Of a DNA stretch of 18,879 nucleotides, positions 1-9,600 are shown in pieces. A program made the translations under genes and the position numbers. The stretch is from the NCBI GenBank assembly GCA_013152945.1, contig JAADFL010000136.1, forward strand, positions 1 to 18,879. The letters are read 5' to 3'. Origin of the DNA: Deltaproteobacteria bacterium. Its GTDB lineage: Bacteria; Myxococcota_A; JAADFL01. Below the pieces are notes generated by a model that was not told the DNA's origin, ran no database searches, and saw nothing but the letters and a program-made list of their open reading frames with translations. Numbering within the stretch: position 1 is the stretch's first letter; every line of letters begins with the position of its first letter.

Positions 1-72
1 TCGGTGTCAGTGTCGGTGTCAATGTCGGTGTCAGTGTCGGTGTCAATGTCGGTATCGGTGTCGGTATCGGTG
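1..72. repeat. Tandem repeat encoding Asp-Thr linker
   Basis: Positions 1-24 and 25-48 are two identical 24-bp units, and 49-60 and 61-72 are two identical 12-bp units. All are built from a degenerate 6-bp GAC-ACC unit on the minus strand. Unit sizes are multiples of three, so changes in copy number would lengthen or shorten the linker without a frameshift. The array continues past the window edge. Confidence 0.9.
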
Positions 73-170
73 TCACCTCCACCTGAAGATACGTTGCCCG
101 AGCATGAGACACAAAAGAGACATGGCACAAAGAGAAACAAAGAAATTACAGTAATCACAAACGGTTTCAT
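1..170 (-). CDS. Secreted lipoprotein with Asp-Thr repeat linker (5' part only)
   Basis: The reading frame starts at the ATG complementary to 168-170 and stays open to the left window edge, so only about 56 N-terminal codons are present. It reads MKPFVITVISLFLFVPC and continues through a hydrophobic stretch to CVSC-SGN, a signal peptide with a probable lipoprotein cleavage site at the second Cys (about residue 23). A short Ser/Gly stretch follows, then an uninterrupted Asp-Thr (occasionally Asp-Ile) dipeptide run to the edge. A GGAGG ribosome site sits 5 nt before the ATG, and a TTGAAA-17-TATATA promoter lies just upstream. Such acidic DTDT linkers are common just after the lipid anchor in exported myxobacterial-type proteins. 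They probably act as a spacer, possibly binding calcium, before a C-terminal domain that is not visible here. Function is unknown. The opposite-strand frame (SVSVSV) is an artefact of the repeat. Confidence 0.8.
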   Translation of the reverse strand, partial: MKPFVITVISLFLFVPCLFCVSCSGNVSSGGGDTDTDTDTDIDTDTDTDIDTDTDT

Positions 171-206
171 ACTATCCTCCCTCGTCAAGGAATTCTTCCC
201 ATAAAG

Positions 207-235
207 TATATACCAATTAAAGGAGTCTTTTTCAA
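207..235 (-). promoter_or_regulatory. Sigma-70-like promoter of the left-edge lipoprotein
   Basis: On the minus strand, TTGAAA (230-235) and TATATA (207-212) are separated by 17 bp. This predicts a transcript start near 200 and a leader of about 30 nt before the GGAGG/ATG of the lipoprotein. It lies between the 3' end of rnpB and the lipoprotein gene, so the lipoprotein probably has its own transcript. Confidence 0.6.
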
Positions 236-290
236 TTAGTACGCATAATTGCTATTGGTTCTTAATCCAAGACTGATAAAAACTGAAAAT

Positions 291-687
<397 letters not shown>

Positions 688-694
688 AAAAATT

Positions 695-700
695 AATATA
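695..700 (-). promoter_or_regulatory. -10 element of rnpB
   Basis: TATATT on the minus strand lies 7 bp upstream of the predicted RNase P RNA 5' end at 687, the expected distance for a -10 box. The upstream -35 match is poor (TTCAAC with a 15-bp spacer). The region is very A/T-rich, which may compensate. Confidence 0.45.
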
Positions 701-765
701 CATTATTTTTTTGAAGTTGAACACATTGAAAATGCCGTACCACTTTTTTGATTTGCTGCTTGAGG

Positions 766-790
766 TAAAAATAATGGGCAAAAGCTCATT
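766..790 (-). terminator. Possible weak terminator after plsC
   Basis: On the minus strand a short hairpin, AATGAGC-TTTT-GCCCATT (773-790), has one A-C mismatch and is followed by ATTTTT. It lies 67 nt beyond the acyltransferase stop codon and before the rnpB promoter. It could end the acyltransferase transcript, but the stem is short and imperfect. Confidence 0.25.
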
Positions 791-857
791 GTGCAAAAAA
801 AATAACCGGGATTTCAGGGAAGGATGTAATTACATACAAAAAACAGTCGCGCTGTAG

Positions 858-1583
858 TCATAGTTTATCAAAAGTTGTTCTGATTCGCCTTTCCACCTCT
901 TGGATGGCATCATCGGGATTCCCGTAAATTTGTGGATCAACCGGTGGACAAATTGCCATACGTATGGGGACCTTTTTTTGGCAATAATAGGCATTTCTGG
1001 GAAGTATGTCATATGTTCCCTTCAAGACCAGTGGGACTACCTTCAATCCCTTGGAGATAAGGACACTAAGTCCGCCTTTTTTAAATCGCCTTATCTTTCC
1101 GTCAGGGGACCTGGTTCCCTCGGGAAAGATCAGTATTGGGTATCTATCATCCTTGGCAAGGGATCTGTCCACCGCTGCCTCAAGCTTTTCTATTGCTTCC
1201 TTCCCTCTACTCCGATCGATCAGCACTGCCTGATCTTTCAAATACTCACCTATTACCGGAAACTTTGTTATTTCCTTTCGGGCCACGAATCTGACTGGTG
1301 TTGGAAAGTAAGCCAGAATAACAAACCAGTCCAGGTAGCTCGCATGGGTCGACGCCACACAGTAATGTGTGAGATTATCCAGGTTCTCGAAGCCGGATAC
1401 ACTTACATGGAGCTCCAGTTTTTCCACCAACGCTTTGCCGAGAAGCCTGGATATCTCTTGTATCAGGGGGCCGTCCGGCGTATCTACTAGATCGGCCACC
1501 CGCCTAACAGTTTCGTACTTGTAACAAGTTATGAACACCCTGGACCAATCTTTTACGATGTACCAGTATTCTTTGAAGTTCAT
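858..1583 (-). CDS. plsC: 1-acyl-sn-glycerol-3-phosphate acyltransferase (PlsC family)
   Basis: This 241-residue protein has the ordered blocks of glycerolipid acyltransferases. The HX4D catalytic motif is H80-ASYL-D85 in STHASYLDWF; the substrate-binding region is VARKEITKFPVIGEY (100-114); the phosphate-binding FPEGTR is at 153-158. The family transfers an acyl chain from acyl-CoA or acyl-ACP to the sn-2 position of lysophosphatidic acid at the cytoplasmic face of the inner membrane. Length matches the usual size of about 240 residues. The ATG at 1583 has a GGAGGAG ribosome site 5 nt upstream. The gene stands alone, divergent from the DUF1318 cluster and upstream of rnpB. Substrate preference cannot be read from the sequence, and other members of the family (for example lyso-ornithine-lipid acyltransferases) share these motifs. 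Confidence 0.88.
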   Translation of the reverse strand: MNFKEYWYIVKDWSRVFITCYKYETVRRVADLVDTPDGPLIQEISRLLGKALVEKLELHVSVSGFENLDNLTHYCVASTHASYLDWFVILAYFPTPVRFVARKEITKFPVIGEYLKDQAVLIDRSRGKEAIEKLEAAVDRSLAKDDRYPILIFPEGTRSPDGKIRRFKKGGLSVLISKGLKVVPLVLKGTYDILPRNAYYCQKKVPIRMAICPPVDPQIYGNPDDAIQEVERRIRTTFDKL

Positions 1584-1627
1584 ACCCGCTCCTCCAACTT
1601 GGGATGCCAGAAATGAACCGTTTCGAT

Positions 1628-1656
1628 TTTATGCCAAGAATCCTCTAACTGGTCAA
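1628..1656 (-). promoter_or_regulatory. Candidate promoter of plsC
   Basis: On the minus strand TTGACC (1651-1656) is followed after 17 bp by CATAAA (1628-1633), overlapping TAAAAT at 19 bp. It would start a transcript near 1620 with a leader of about 37 nt that includes the GGAGGAG site. Moderate match only. Confidence 0.4.
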
Positions 1657-1772
1657 GATAGATACGGCTCAACTCCGCCATCCCTGTGGCTCTGCCTTGT
1701 GGCGGTTTCTCTGTGCCAATTAATCTGGCCTTGTTGCAATGGCCACAATATGATGAATAGAGTAATATTACT

Positions 1773-1800
1773 TTGTCGCCAGATTTATGGGCACTGTAAT
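1773..1800 (+). promoter_or_regulatory. Candidate promoter of the DUF1318-racemase-CHAT cluster
   Basis: TTGTCG (1773-1778) and TGTAAT (1795-1800) are spaced by 16 bp and would start a transcript near 1807, about 70 nt before the first gene of the cluster. It lies in the 295-bp gap between divergent genes (1584-1878), where I see no gene. Two AAAAGGAGAAAA copies (near 1807 and 1854) flank the purine-rich leader; only the final GGAG at about 1870 is placed as a ribosome site. Confidence 0.35.
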
Positions 1801-1878
1801 GCGCCTAAAAGGAGAAAACACTGGATATTAAGGAAGACAATAAGACAGACATAAAAGGAGAAAATAAAGGAGATTGAA

Positions 1879-2424
1879 ATGAGAAGTCTAACAATAATGT
1901 TAACTGCCATATTGCTGGGTTCGTGTGTAACTGCCAAAGTAGACGTGTTCGACAGGAAAACAGCGCTGGAAAACCAGATGCTCGGAACATTCGATCAACT
2001 CTCCAAGGACATGCAACTCGTTGCATCGGTAAGGGGAACGGATGCTGAAAAGAAACAAATTCACATGTCTGAGACAAGGAGACGTGCCGTTGCTGCAATG
2101 CAAAGCCGCGAATTCAATCGGGACGACATAGACGACCTGGAGGCAAAAGGTATAATCGGCGAGAACAACCGGGGATTTCTGTCCATACTCGAGGAAAACG
2201 CACAGGGAACGGATCAAAAGACAATGGCCCTTGCAAAACGCCTGGTCAAGGAAGAGAACAGGGACAGGCAGGTAATCCTCGAATCAGTAGTGACGTTGAG
2301 TGAAAACCTTACAAAAGCCGATTTACCTGATGTCAGACGCACCTATCACCAAATGATCCTGGAGAACTTGAAGCCCGGAGTCTATGTGCAGGATGATGAC
2401 GGAAAGTGGATGAAAAAGCAGTAG
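1879..2424 (+). CDS. DUF1318 (YdbL-like) lipoprotein
   Basis: This 181-residue protein begins with a short signal peptide ending in LLGS-Cys16, a good lipobox. Residue +2 is Val, so no Asp inner-membrane retention signal is present. The mature part is charged and mostly helical. Residues 67-130 resemble the DUF1318/YdbL family: an RRRAVAAM segment, GIIGENNRGFL at 91-101, and LVKEENRDR at 122-130, matching the family's GxxGE...G block and terminal Asn-x-x-Arg segment. The biochemical role of this envelope family is unknown; in enterobacteria ydbL sits beside ydbH and ynbE, which are absent here. The ATG has a GGAG site 6 nt upstream. The stop codon is 23 nt before the preferred start of the next gene, so the two are probably co-transcribed. 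Confidence 0.75.
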   Translation: MRSLTIMLTAILLGSCVTAKVDVFDRKTALENQMLGTFDQLSKDMQLVASVRGTDAEKKQIHMSETRRRAVAAMQSREFNRDDIDDLEAKGIIGENNRGFLSILEENAQGTDQKTMALAKRLVKEENRDRQVILESVVTLSENLTKADLPDVRRTYHQMILENLKPGVYVQDDDGKWMKKQ

Positions 2425-2447
2425 AACGAGTAAAAGCAGGAGGGAAA

Positions 2448-3617
2448 ATGAACCAACCCCCGTTGCAAAAAGTGAAGGTCCTGGACATGACCAGGCTCGT
2501 GCCCGGACTGGTTGCCTGCTCGATCATGGGTGACCTCGGCGCGGACGTGGTGAAGATAGAAAAACCAGGGGCAGGCGACGACCTGAGACGAATACCTCCC
2601 CATGCCCAAGACGGCCAGGGAATCTACTTCAAGGCTCTTGCAAGGAACATGAGATCCCTGGCCCTGGATACGAAGACCGAAAAAGGCAAACAGGTACTGG
2701 TCGAATTGATCAAGCAATCGGACGTGTTTATACATTCTTTCAGGCCCAATGTTCTTGAAGGCCAGGGCCTTGGACAGGAAGACATGCTCGCAGTAAATCA
2801 AAGCCTTCTCTACTGCACACTGAACGGCTTCGGCAACAAGGGATCATTGAAAGAAAGGGCGGCCCATGACATCAATTACCAGGCCCTTGCAGGAACCCTC
2901 TGGCCCGGGCTCTGGCCTGAAAAAACACCCAACCCGCCGGGTGCTCTTGCTGCCGATTACGGCGGCGGCCTCTACTGCGTAATAACTGTCCTTGCCGGTC
3001 TCCTTGCCAGGGACAGGCAAGGCAAGGGACAGGCTATCGAGGTCAACCTGCACGGCGCCATATTGAGCATGACCGGTATGCCCGCCGCGGCGGCCCTTGT
3101 CCTGGGCAGAAACTTCGAACCTGAAGAGTACAGACTTTCCGGCAATGACCCCGGCTATGACGTATACAAGACAAAGGACGAAAAGTACGTGGCCCTTGCA
3201 GCCTTGGAACCCAAATTCTGGCTTGCCTTCCTTGACCAGGTGGGCTTGAGCCGGTTGGCGAACATGCGGGCCGATTCCGCCAAGTGGCCCTTGCTTCGGG
3301 CTGAGCTGAAAGACCTTTTTGCCTCCAAGACACGCGCCCAATGGGGTGAAATTTCGAAAAAGGGCGATTTTTGCCTAACCGAGGTGCTTTCATCAAAAGA
3401 AGCCTTGTCCCATCCCCATGCAATCCAAACAGGCCTGGTCGAAAAAGACCCCGATGGTACGACAAGGCTTGCATTTCCCTGCGTATTATCAGGGACTCCG
3501 GCCCTTAGGCCGGGAAGGGCGCCCAATCTTGGAGAACATTCGAAAGAAGTGCTCATGGAGATCGGCATGGATCCGGAATATATAGACAGGCTGAAATCCG
3601 AAGGCATCATTGGGTGA
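2448..3617 (+). CDS. CaiB/BaiF family III CoA-transferase, alpha-methylacyl-CoA racemase-like
   Basis: This 390-residue cytoplasmic enzyme has the family III CoA-transferase fold. It matches alpha-methylacyl-CoA racemases in detail: an N-terminal MTRLVPG...MGDLGADVVKIEKP block (14-40), SFRPNVLEGQGLG (97-109), AAHDINYQALAG with catalytic-type His140, and LAADYGGGL with Asp170. The 30-residue His-Asp spacing equals that of human AMACR (His122/Asp152). The block around ALEPKFW matches the segment with the third active-site acid. The expected reaction is 2-methylacyl-CoA epimerisation by alpha-proton exchange, but CoA transfer between carboxylates remains possible because both activities occur in the family. 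I chose the ATG at 2448 because AGGAGGG lies just upstream. An in-frame ATG at 2406 overlaps the preceding gene and has no ribosome site. Only 6 nt separate the stop from the CHAT gene. Confidence 0.85.
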   Translation: MNQPPLQKVKVLDMTRLVPGLVACSIMGDLGADVVKIEKPGAGDDLRRIPPHAQDGQGIYFKALARNMRSLALDTKTEKGKQVLVELIKQSDVFIHSFRPNVLEGQGLGQEDMLAVNQSLLYCTLNGFGNKGSLKERAAHDINYQALAGTLWPGLWPEKTPNPPGALAADYGGGLYCVITVLAGLLARDRQGKGQAIEVNLHGAILSMTGMPAAAALVLGRNFEPEEYRLSGNDPGYDVYKTKDEKYVALAALEPKFWLAFLDQVGLSRLANMRADSAKWPLLRAELKDLFASKTRAQWGEISKKGDFCLTEVLSSKEALSHPHAIQTGLVEKDPDGTTRLAFPCVLSGTPALRPGRAPNLGEHSKEVLMEIGMDPEYIDRLKSEGIIG

Positions 3618-3623
3618 TATCAG

Positions 3624-6600
3624 GTGCAAGGTCTGCCTGTGAAAAAAAACAGGACCATGATTCTCCTGCTTTCCGCTCTTGTGCTGGGATCGTGCGGCCT
3701 TGGCTCAAGCAAGGTGAAAATAGAGCCCCTGCGGCCCATGTCACCGCCGTTTCCGGGAATAATGAAACCAATCCGGGTGACGGCATTCATGAGTAATGAA
3801 CTTATGGCCGTCATATCGCCTGATGCCAGGTTCATGTATTACGTATCCGACCGGGCAGGTAACCCGGACATTTGGGTCAGGCCGGTAAACGGCGGCAGGG
3901 CCAGGCAACTTACCAACCACCCGGTCACCGACACACAGCCCGCAATATCACCGGACGGCAGATTACTGGCCTTCACTTCGTCCAGGGATGACGCAAAAGG
4001 GGACATCTTTGTCATGCAGATCGATTCCAGGACCCTCATAAAAGTCTCCGGATCCGGCACGCAGGATTCCTCGCCCAGTTTCGTGCCCACCAGGAACGCA
4101 TTGGTGTACAACAGCCGAAAACAGGGAGCAGAATCATGGGATATCGTGTATCAGAGCCTATCCGGTGAAGGGATAAAGGGTAAACCAAGGGTCTTGTGCA
4201 AGGGGCTTTCGCCGTCTGTATCGAAAGACGGCAGGTACATGGTGTACATAGGCTTCGAGGGGCATGTGGGAGGCGGCGGAGATATCTTTGTAATGGATCT
4301 TGCGACTGGAGAAAGACGCCAGCTTACGAGGGATCTCTTGATCCAGGCATTTCCTTCATGGTCTGCAGACGGCAGGCGAATAATCTTCGACACATTCTTC
4401 GACGACACAAATTCGGACGGCCGAATCGACCTGGACGACAACCCCAGCGTCTGGTCTCTGGCGTTCAATGGAATGAGCGAACCGGCCAATGACAAAAGGC
4501 AGCTCACTTCGTCCAGGTTTCCCGCCATGCACCCCAAAGAGGCATTTGGGTGGCTGTTCTTTACAACGAATCGAGGCGGCCAGCTCGATATCATGCGTTG
4601 TCCGTCATTCGGCATGGTGCCTCCCAGGGCTTCTCCGCTCGCCCAGTTCCGCTTGGCACGAGATATCAAAGCAGAACCATATGATCGCCAGATGGCCTTG
4701 AGGGCAACAGCAAGATGGCCAGGGAGCAGGGAGTTCCTGCAAGCGGATTACGACTTGGCCTCCAGTTACGAAAAGCAGGGCGTCAGGAATAAGGCGAGAC
4801 AGATACTAGCGGACCTCATGAAACGGCTGCCGGACGGAGCCACCTTGAAGGGACTCTCCGAGATAATGCTTGCCAAAATAAAAGTGGAGGAAATATCCAA
4901 GGGCTTGCCGCCTTCAGCATTGAATATCCTTGAAAAGGCCGCTCTCCATAACCGGGCACAAAATCTGCTCGACTTGGTGAGAAACTACCCTGCTTCCGGA
5001 ACGGTTAAAGCAAATGCCATGATAGAGGCGGCCAGGGCGTTCAAGAGGGCGGGGGAGAATTCTTTGGCAATTTCGGTCCTGAAAAAATTGTCTTCAGCCG
5101 ATTTCGCTTCGCAGAGAGTCCTTTCTGAGGCAGGCCTGCTCATGGCAGGTATATTTTCGATGATGGGGCCTACCGAAGGCGCTGTAGACTCGTACGTGAA
5201 ATTGATTCGACTATTTCCCGCCCAGAAGCGGACGAGCGAACAGGCTGCGGACAAGGCCATCAGATTGGTGCAAACGGGCAAGACGGGCCTGCTATCAAAG
5301 ATTGAGGCAATCCGGAGGCTCATCGACTCCAACCGGGACCTGCCGCTGCTGTGCGCCAAGGCCGAGATGGAGATAGCCCGAATCCTGGAAAAGGCAAACA
5401 AGCCCGAACAGGCCATGCAGGAGTTGAAGCTGCTCATAGACAAATATGGAAAGGACCGTGGAATTACGGCCAGGGCCAGATTCGCTGTTGCAAGACTTGC
5501 TGAATCGGCGGGACGGGAAAACGATGCAATAAGCCAGTTGGAGATATTGCTCCAGTGGTGGAAAGACGATCCAAGGGTTACGCAAAAGGCTCACAAGGAA
5601 CTTACACGTATAGCCCTTGAAAAAGCCCATGCGGAAAAACAAGAAGGTGAACTCGGAATGGCCGTTAAGACCTATAGGAGACTTATAAAGGCCGAACCAT
5701 GGCTGCTAAAGGCCCACAGGGAATTGATCGCCCTGCTTGCGGCCAGGGGCGAGGCGAGTCGCATTGTAAGATACTACAAAGACATGGCGCTTTCCCATCC
5801 GGATGATTTTGTATGGCAATACTGTTTTGGCCTGTCTCTCACGTATCTCTCTCCACCTGCATTGGACAAGGCTCAAACCGAATTGGAGAAGGCCATCTCC
5901 ATGAACCCGTCAAGCCCGTTTCCCCACCAGACACTCGGCTGGGTATTGGAGCAACAGGAAGTCCTGCTGAAGCGAACCGGCAAAGGGCTCGAGGAAAAGG
6001 CCCTGGAAGAATATGATGCAGCTCTGGCCCTGACAGACTTAAAAGCCGACAAAAAGGCTGCATCCGACCTGGAGCTGAACCTTGCAAACGGTTTCTACCG
6101 TCTCATGGACTATAACAAGGCGCTCAAGTACTGCAGGTTGAGGCTTTCCCAAAAAATGGGATTCGACCTGCCTGCAAGAGAGGCCCAGTTCATGCTCAGG
6201 TGCGGTCACTCCGCGACGAGGCAGAACGAATTCGCGGATGCTGAAAAATACCTGTCACGTTCACTCGAACTCGCATTGAAACTCGGCAGGAAAAAACTTG
6301 AGCTGGAGGCAAGGAAAAGACTGGCCTTTGCCCTGCGCCAGGCAGGCGAGTACGAAAAGGCGGCAGGTCAATTCGAAAAGGCGGCAAACCTGATTCTGGA
6401 GCATGGAAAGAAAAACGAGCTTGTGGTCATGTACCGTGATATCGGAGAATGCTACTACCTTGCCGGCAAGCAGGAAAAGGCACTCTCGTTTTTCGAAAAG
6501 GCACGATTCGCCCTTAAAAAATACGGTGCTGTCGTCAAGAAAGAGTCCGGTTTTCTCACCATGGTCAAACAAATCGGACTCTCGGGTGAAAACAGCAGCG

Positions 6601-9600
6601 CAGCAAGGGGATTCACCGCAGAAGAAGAGGAGAACCTGTACCTTACATATGTCGGGGCACTCTATCGAAATGCCGGTGACATCAAAAAAGCAGAGAAGAG
6701 TTATAAAAAGCGCCTTAAATGGCTCGAAAAGAGATACCAGGAAGATAATAAGAAAATCAGGCTGCGCACCATGGCCGTGGTTTCGAGCAACCTGTCCTAT
6801 TTCAGGTACGTCCAGGACGATATGAAGGGAGCACTCGATTATCAGACCAGGTCTCTGTCATATTCGCAGGAATCAGGTGACCTGCACGCCATATGCCTTT
6901 GCGCGGAAAATATCGGCCACCTTGTATCCATTGCAGGACCTACTGAAAAATGGAGCATAAAAAAGGCAATCGCCTTACAGGAAAGTACCATCGATTCCAT
7001 AAAGCAGGATACGGCCAAGCAAGAACTTGCCGCATGCAGGACCATACTTTTTTTAAACTTGGGGGAACTTTATTTCAGGCTCGGGACATCCCCTGTCACG
7101 CCGCATGTGCCGGCTGTCCGGCTACTTGCAGGCCTGGATTCCAGGAGAAAGGCCCTGCTGGAATCACTTAAATGGTTGCAAAAGGCGAAAAAGGCGGCAT
7201 CCGGGGAAAAGAGCAGAAACAGTGTCAGGCTTCAGGCCGTGGCCTTGGCCGACATGGCCGGCTCTCTCTATGAACTCGGAAGCAATGAAACAGCCGGGAG
7301 AAAGCTCGAAGAAGCCTTGGGACTCAGCAAGCGTTTCATGCTCGATGACCTTGCCTGGAGGATAAAGGCGTCCTTCAGCTTGATGGAGCAAAGTGAAACC
7401 TCGGCAAGGCGGGCACTGGCCATGCTCGAAGCCTCACCTGCCTGGATTGCAGGAGACATTAACGGACAAGGCAGAAAAGATGCAGACCGGCTTTACGACT
7501 TCCTGGCCGAAAAGGCGATCCTTGCCTCCAATTGGTCCGGTGCTCTCGAGATGGTGGAAAAGCGTGATAAGCGAAGGGTCTTTGCCTTTTTTGCAGGAAT
7601 CCTGCAGGACCAAGAAAAAATCCACAAAAAAAACAATGATCCGAATTTGAACAAGCTGAAAGACCTGGTCCGATCCTGGCAATCGGCCCTAACGCGCATG
7701 GACGGGAATGTTTCCACGAAACAAGGCTCTGTTTTCAAGAGCAAGGCGCGAAAAGCCCGGGCCAGGCTTGTTTCTTTCCTGTCCAAGCTGTGCTCAAATA
7801 CACGTTACGCTGTAATGTTCGGAGGCTCCGTTCATTCGGTAAAAAGCATACAAGAGGCGCTCAAAAGGGGAGACTTTCTCTTGAGGTTAGCCGCAATTCA
7901 AGGGGAGCTGTACGGCATACTCGTGTCTTCTAATGGAATAGTGAGGTCATCGAGGCTGGGCACTGTAAGGAATATCCATGAGCTCCTGAAAAAACACAGG
8001 CGGGAAGCATTGACAGGGCTTTCACACCTTTTAACCGGTAAATTTTCAAACGATCTGAAAAAGGCAAAAAGATTGTACATAGTACCGGGCGATGTCACGT
8101 CCCTGGTTCCGTTCAGCAAAGTATTTCAAGATGGCATGAAAAAATCATTCGGCATTACGATTACATTACTCGGCACAGCATCTTACCTGGTCGAATCGCG
8201 CAATAGAAGAAGTCTCAACCACTCCAACATCCTGGTGCTCGGCCCGGCGGGAAAAGATGTATCAGTTCTCGATCGCCTGCTCGAAAGTAAACACGGCCTG
8301 GATGTGTCGTTCCCGCGTGCAAGACAAAGTCTGGACGAAATACTCGGGGGCAAGGCAAAATCTTTCAGCATATTACATTTACAGAACCGCCTCATTCTTG
8401 ATTCGGATCTGCCTGCCAAGAGCGGAATACTGCCTTGTAGCAAGGAAAGCGGATTGAAAAGGTTCTCACTCCTGGATCTTGCATCCACGGATCTTTCGGC
8501 CACACTGGTCGTATTCGCGGACACAAAAATCGAGCAAGGCAAGGTAGGCGTTGGAACCGTATTGCCGGCACTTCATGCCGCAGTGCTGGCCGCAGGAGTT
8601 CCCAGCTTTGTCCTGGCAGGCAGCCATCAAAGCGGTATTGCCCCAAAATTTGCCGAATTTTACTCTGCCCTTGGTGTAATGCCCAAGGCCGAAGCTTTTA
8701 CAAAAGTCTTTTTCGATAAGCATGAGTCGGGTACGCGCCCTGAAATAGAATTTTTCGGTTACATGGGGCTGACAGGCGGGGAGGCGGGAAAACTTGCCTC
8801 TTCCAAGTTGAAGACAGCCATTGGGTCGGCACTGAGGGCATTTTCAGCAAAGAGGTACGGGGAAGCCGTATCAAGATTCGAAGAGGCAATCGCGTACAAG
8901 ACCTATTTAGGGGACAAGACCTTCCTTGACAAGTTGCTCACCGGCCTGTCCTACTCTCTTGAAAAGACGGGGAGAGAAAAAAAGGCGGCCCAGGTACAGG
9001 AAAGGCTCGTGTCTTTTCTCGAAAAGAACGCCGGCCCAAAGGCGGTCTTAAACGCGAGGAGCAGGCTTGGCGGACTGCTGATAAAGACGAAAGACTATCT
9101 CAAGGCTTCCAGGATATTCGAGGAAAACGCAGGGCAGGCTGCAAAGCTTAATATGAACAAGGTACGGGTAGTAGCGCTTGCGAGCGCAGGCGACTCTCTT
9201 CAAAAAGCGGGAAATTACACGAAAGCCGCTAAGCTTTATACCATGGCTGTCGAAAAGCTGGAACCGGGAAAAGACAAACGGCTCGAATTCAAGCTGTTGT
9301 CCAGGCTGGGAACCCTTTACTACCTCCGGACGTCCGATTACCTGAAGGCATCCCAATATTTTGAACAGGGCCTTGCCCTGGCCCGGGGTATGCAAAGTAA
9401 GTCCATGCTGTTCTCCGCTGAAATCGGCCTCTCCAGGGTTTACAGGAGGATGGGAGAGCTCGATCGCGCGGAAAGGGATCTCGATCTCTGTGCAAAAATC
9501 GCAGAGGCAACAAGAGAAAATAGGATGCTGGCTGATGTGGCGCTGGAAAAGGGCAACCTTGCCTGGTACAGGGGTAATTACAACAAGACCCTGTCGGCCC

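Noticed and set aside
4-204. Plus-strand frame encoding a Ser-Val repeat protein
   Set aside because: It is the antisense reading of the Asp-Thr repeat of a minus-strand lipoprotein that has a promoter, ribosome site and signal peptide.
2406-2447. Upstream ATG for the racemase-like gene at 2406
   Set aside because: It overlaps the DUF1318 gene and has no ribosome site, while the ATG at 2448 has AGGAGGG and starts just before the conserved fold.
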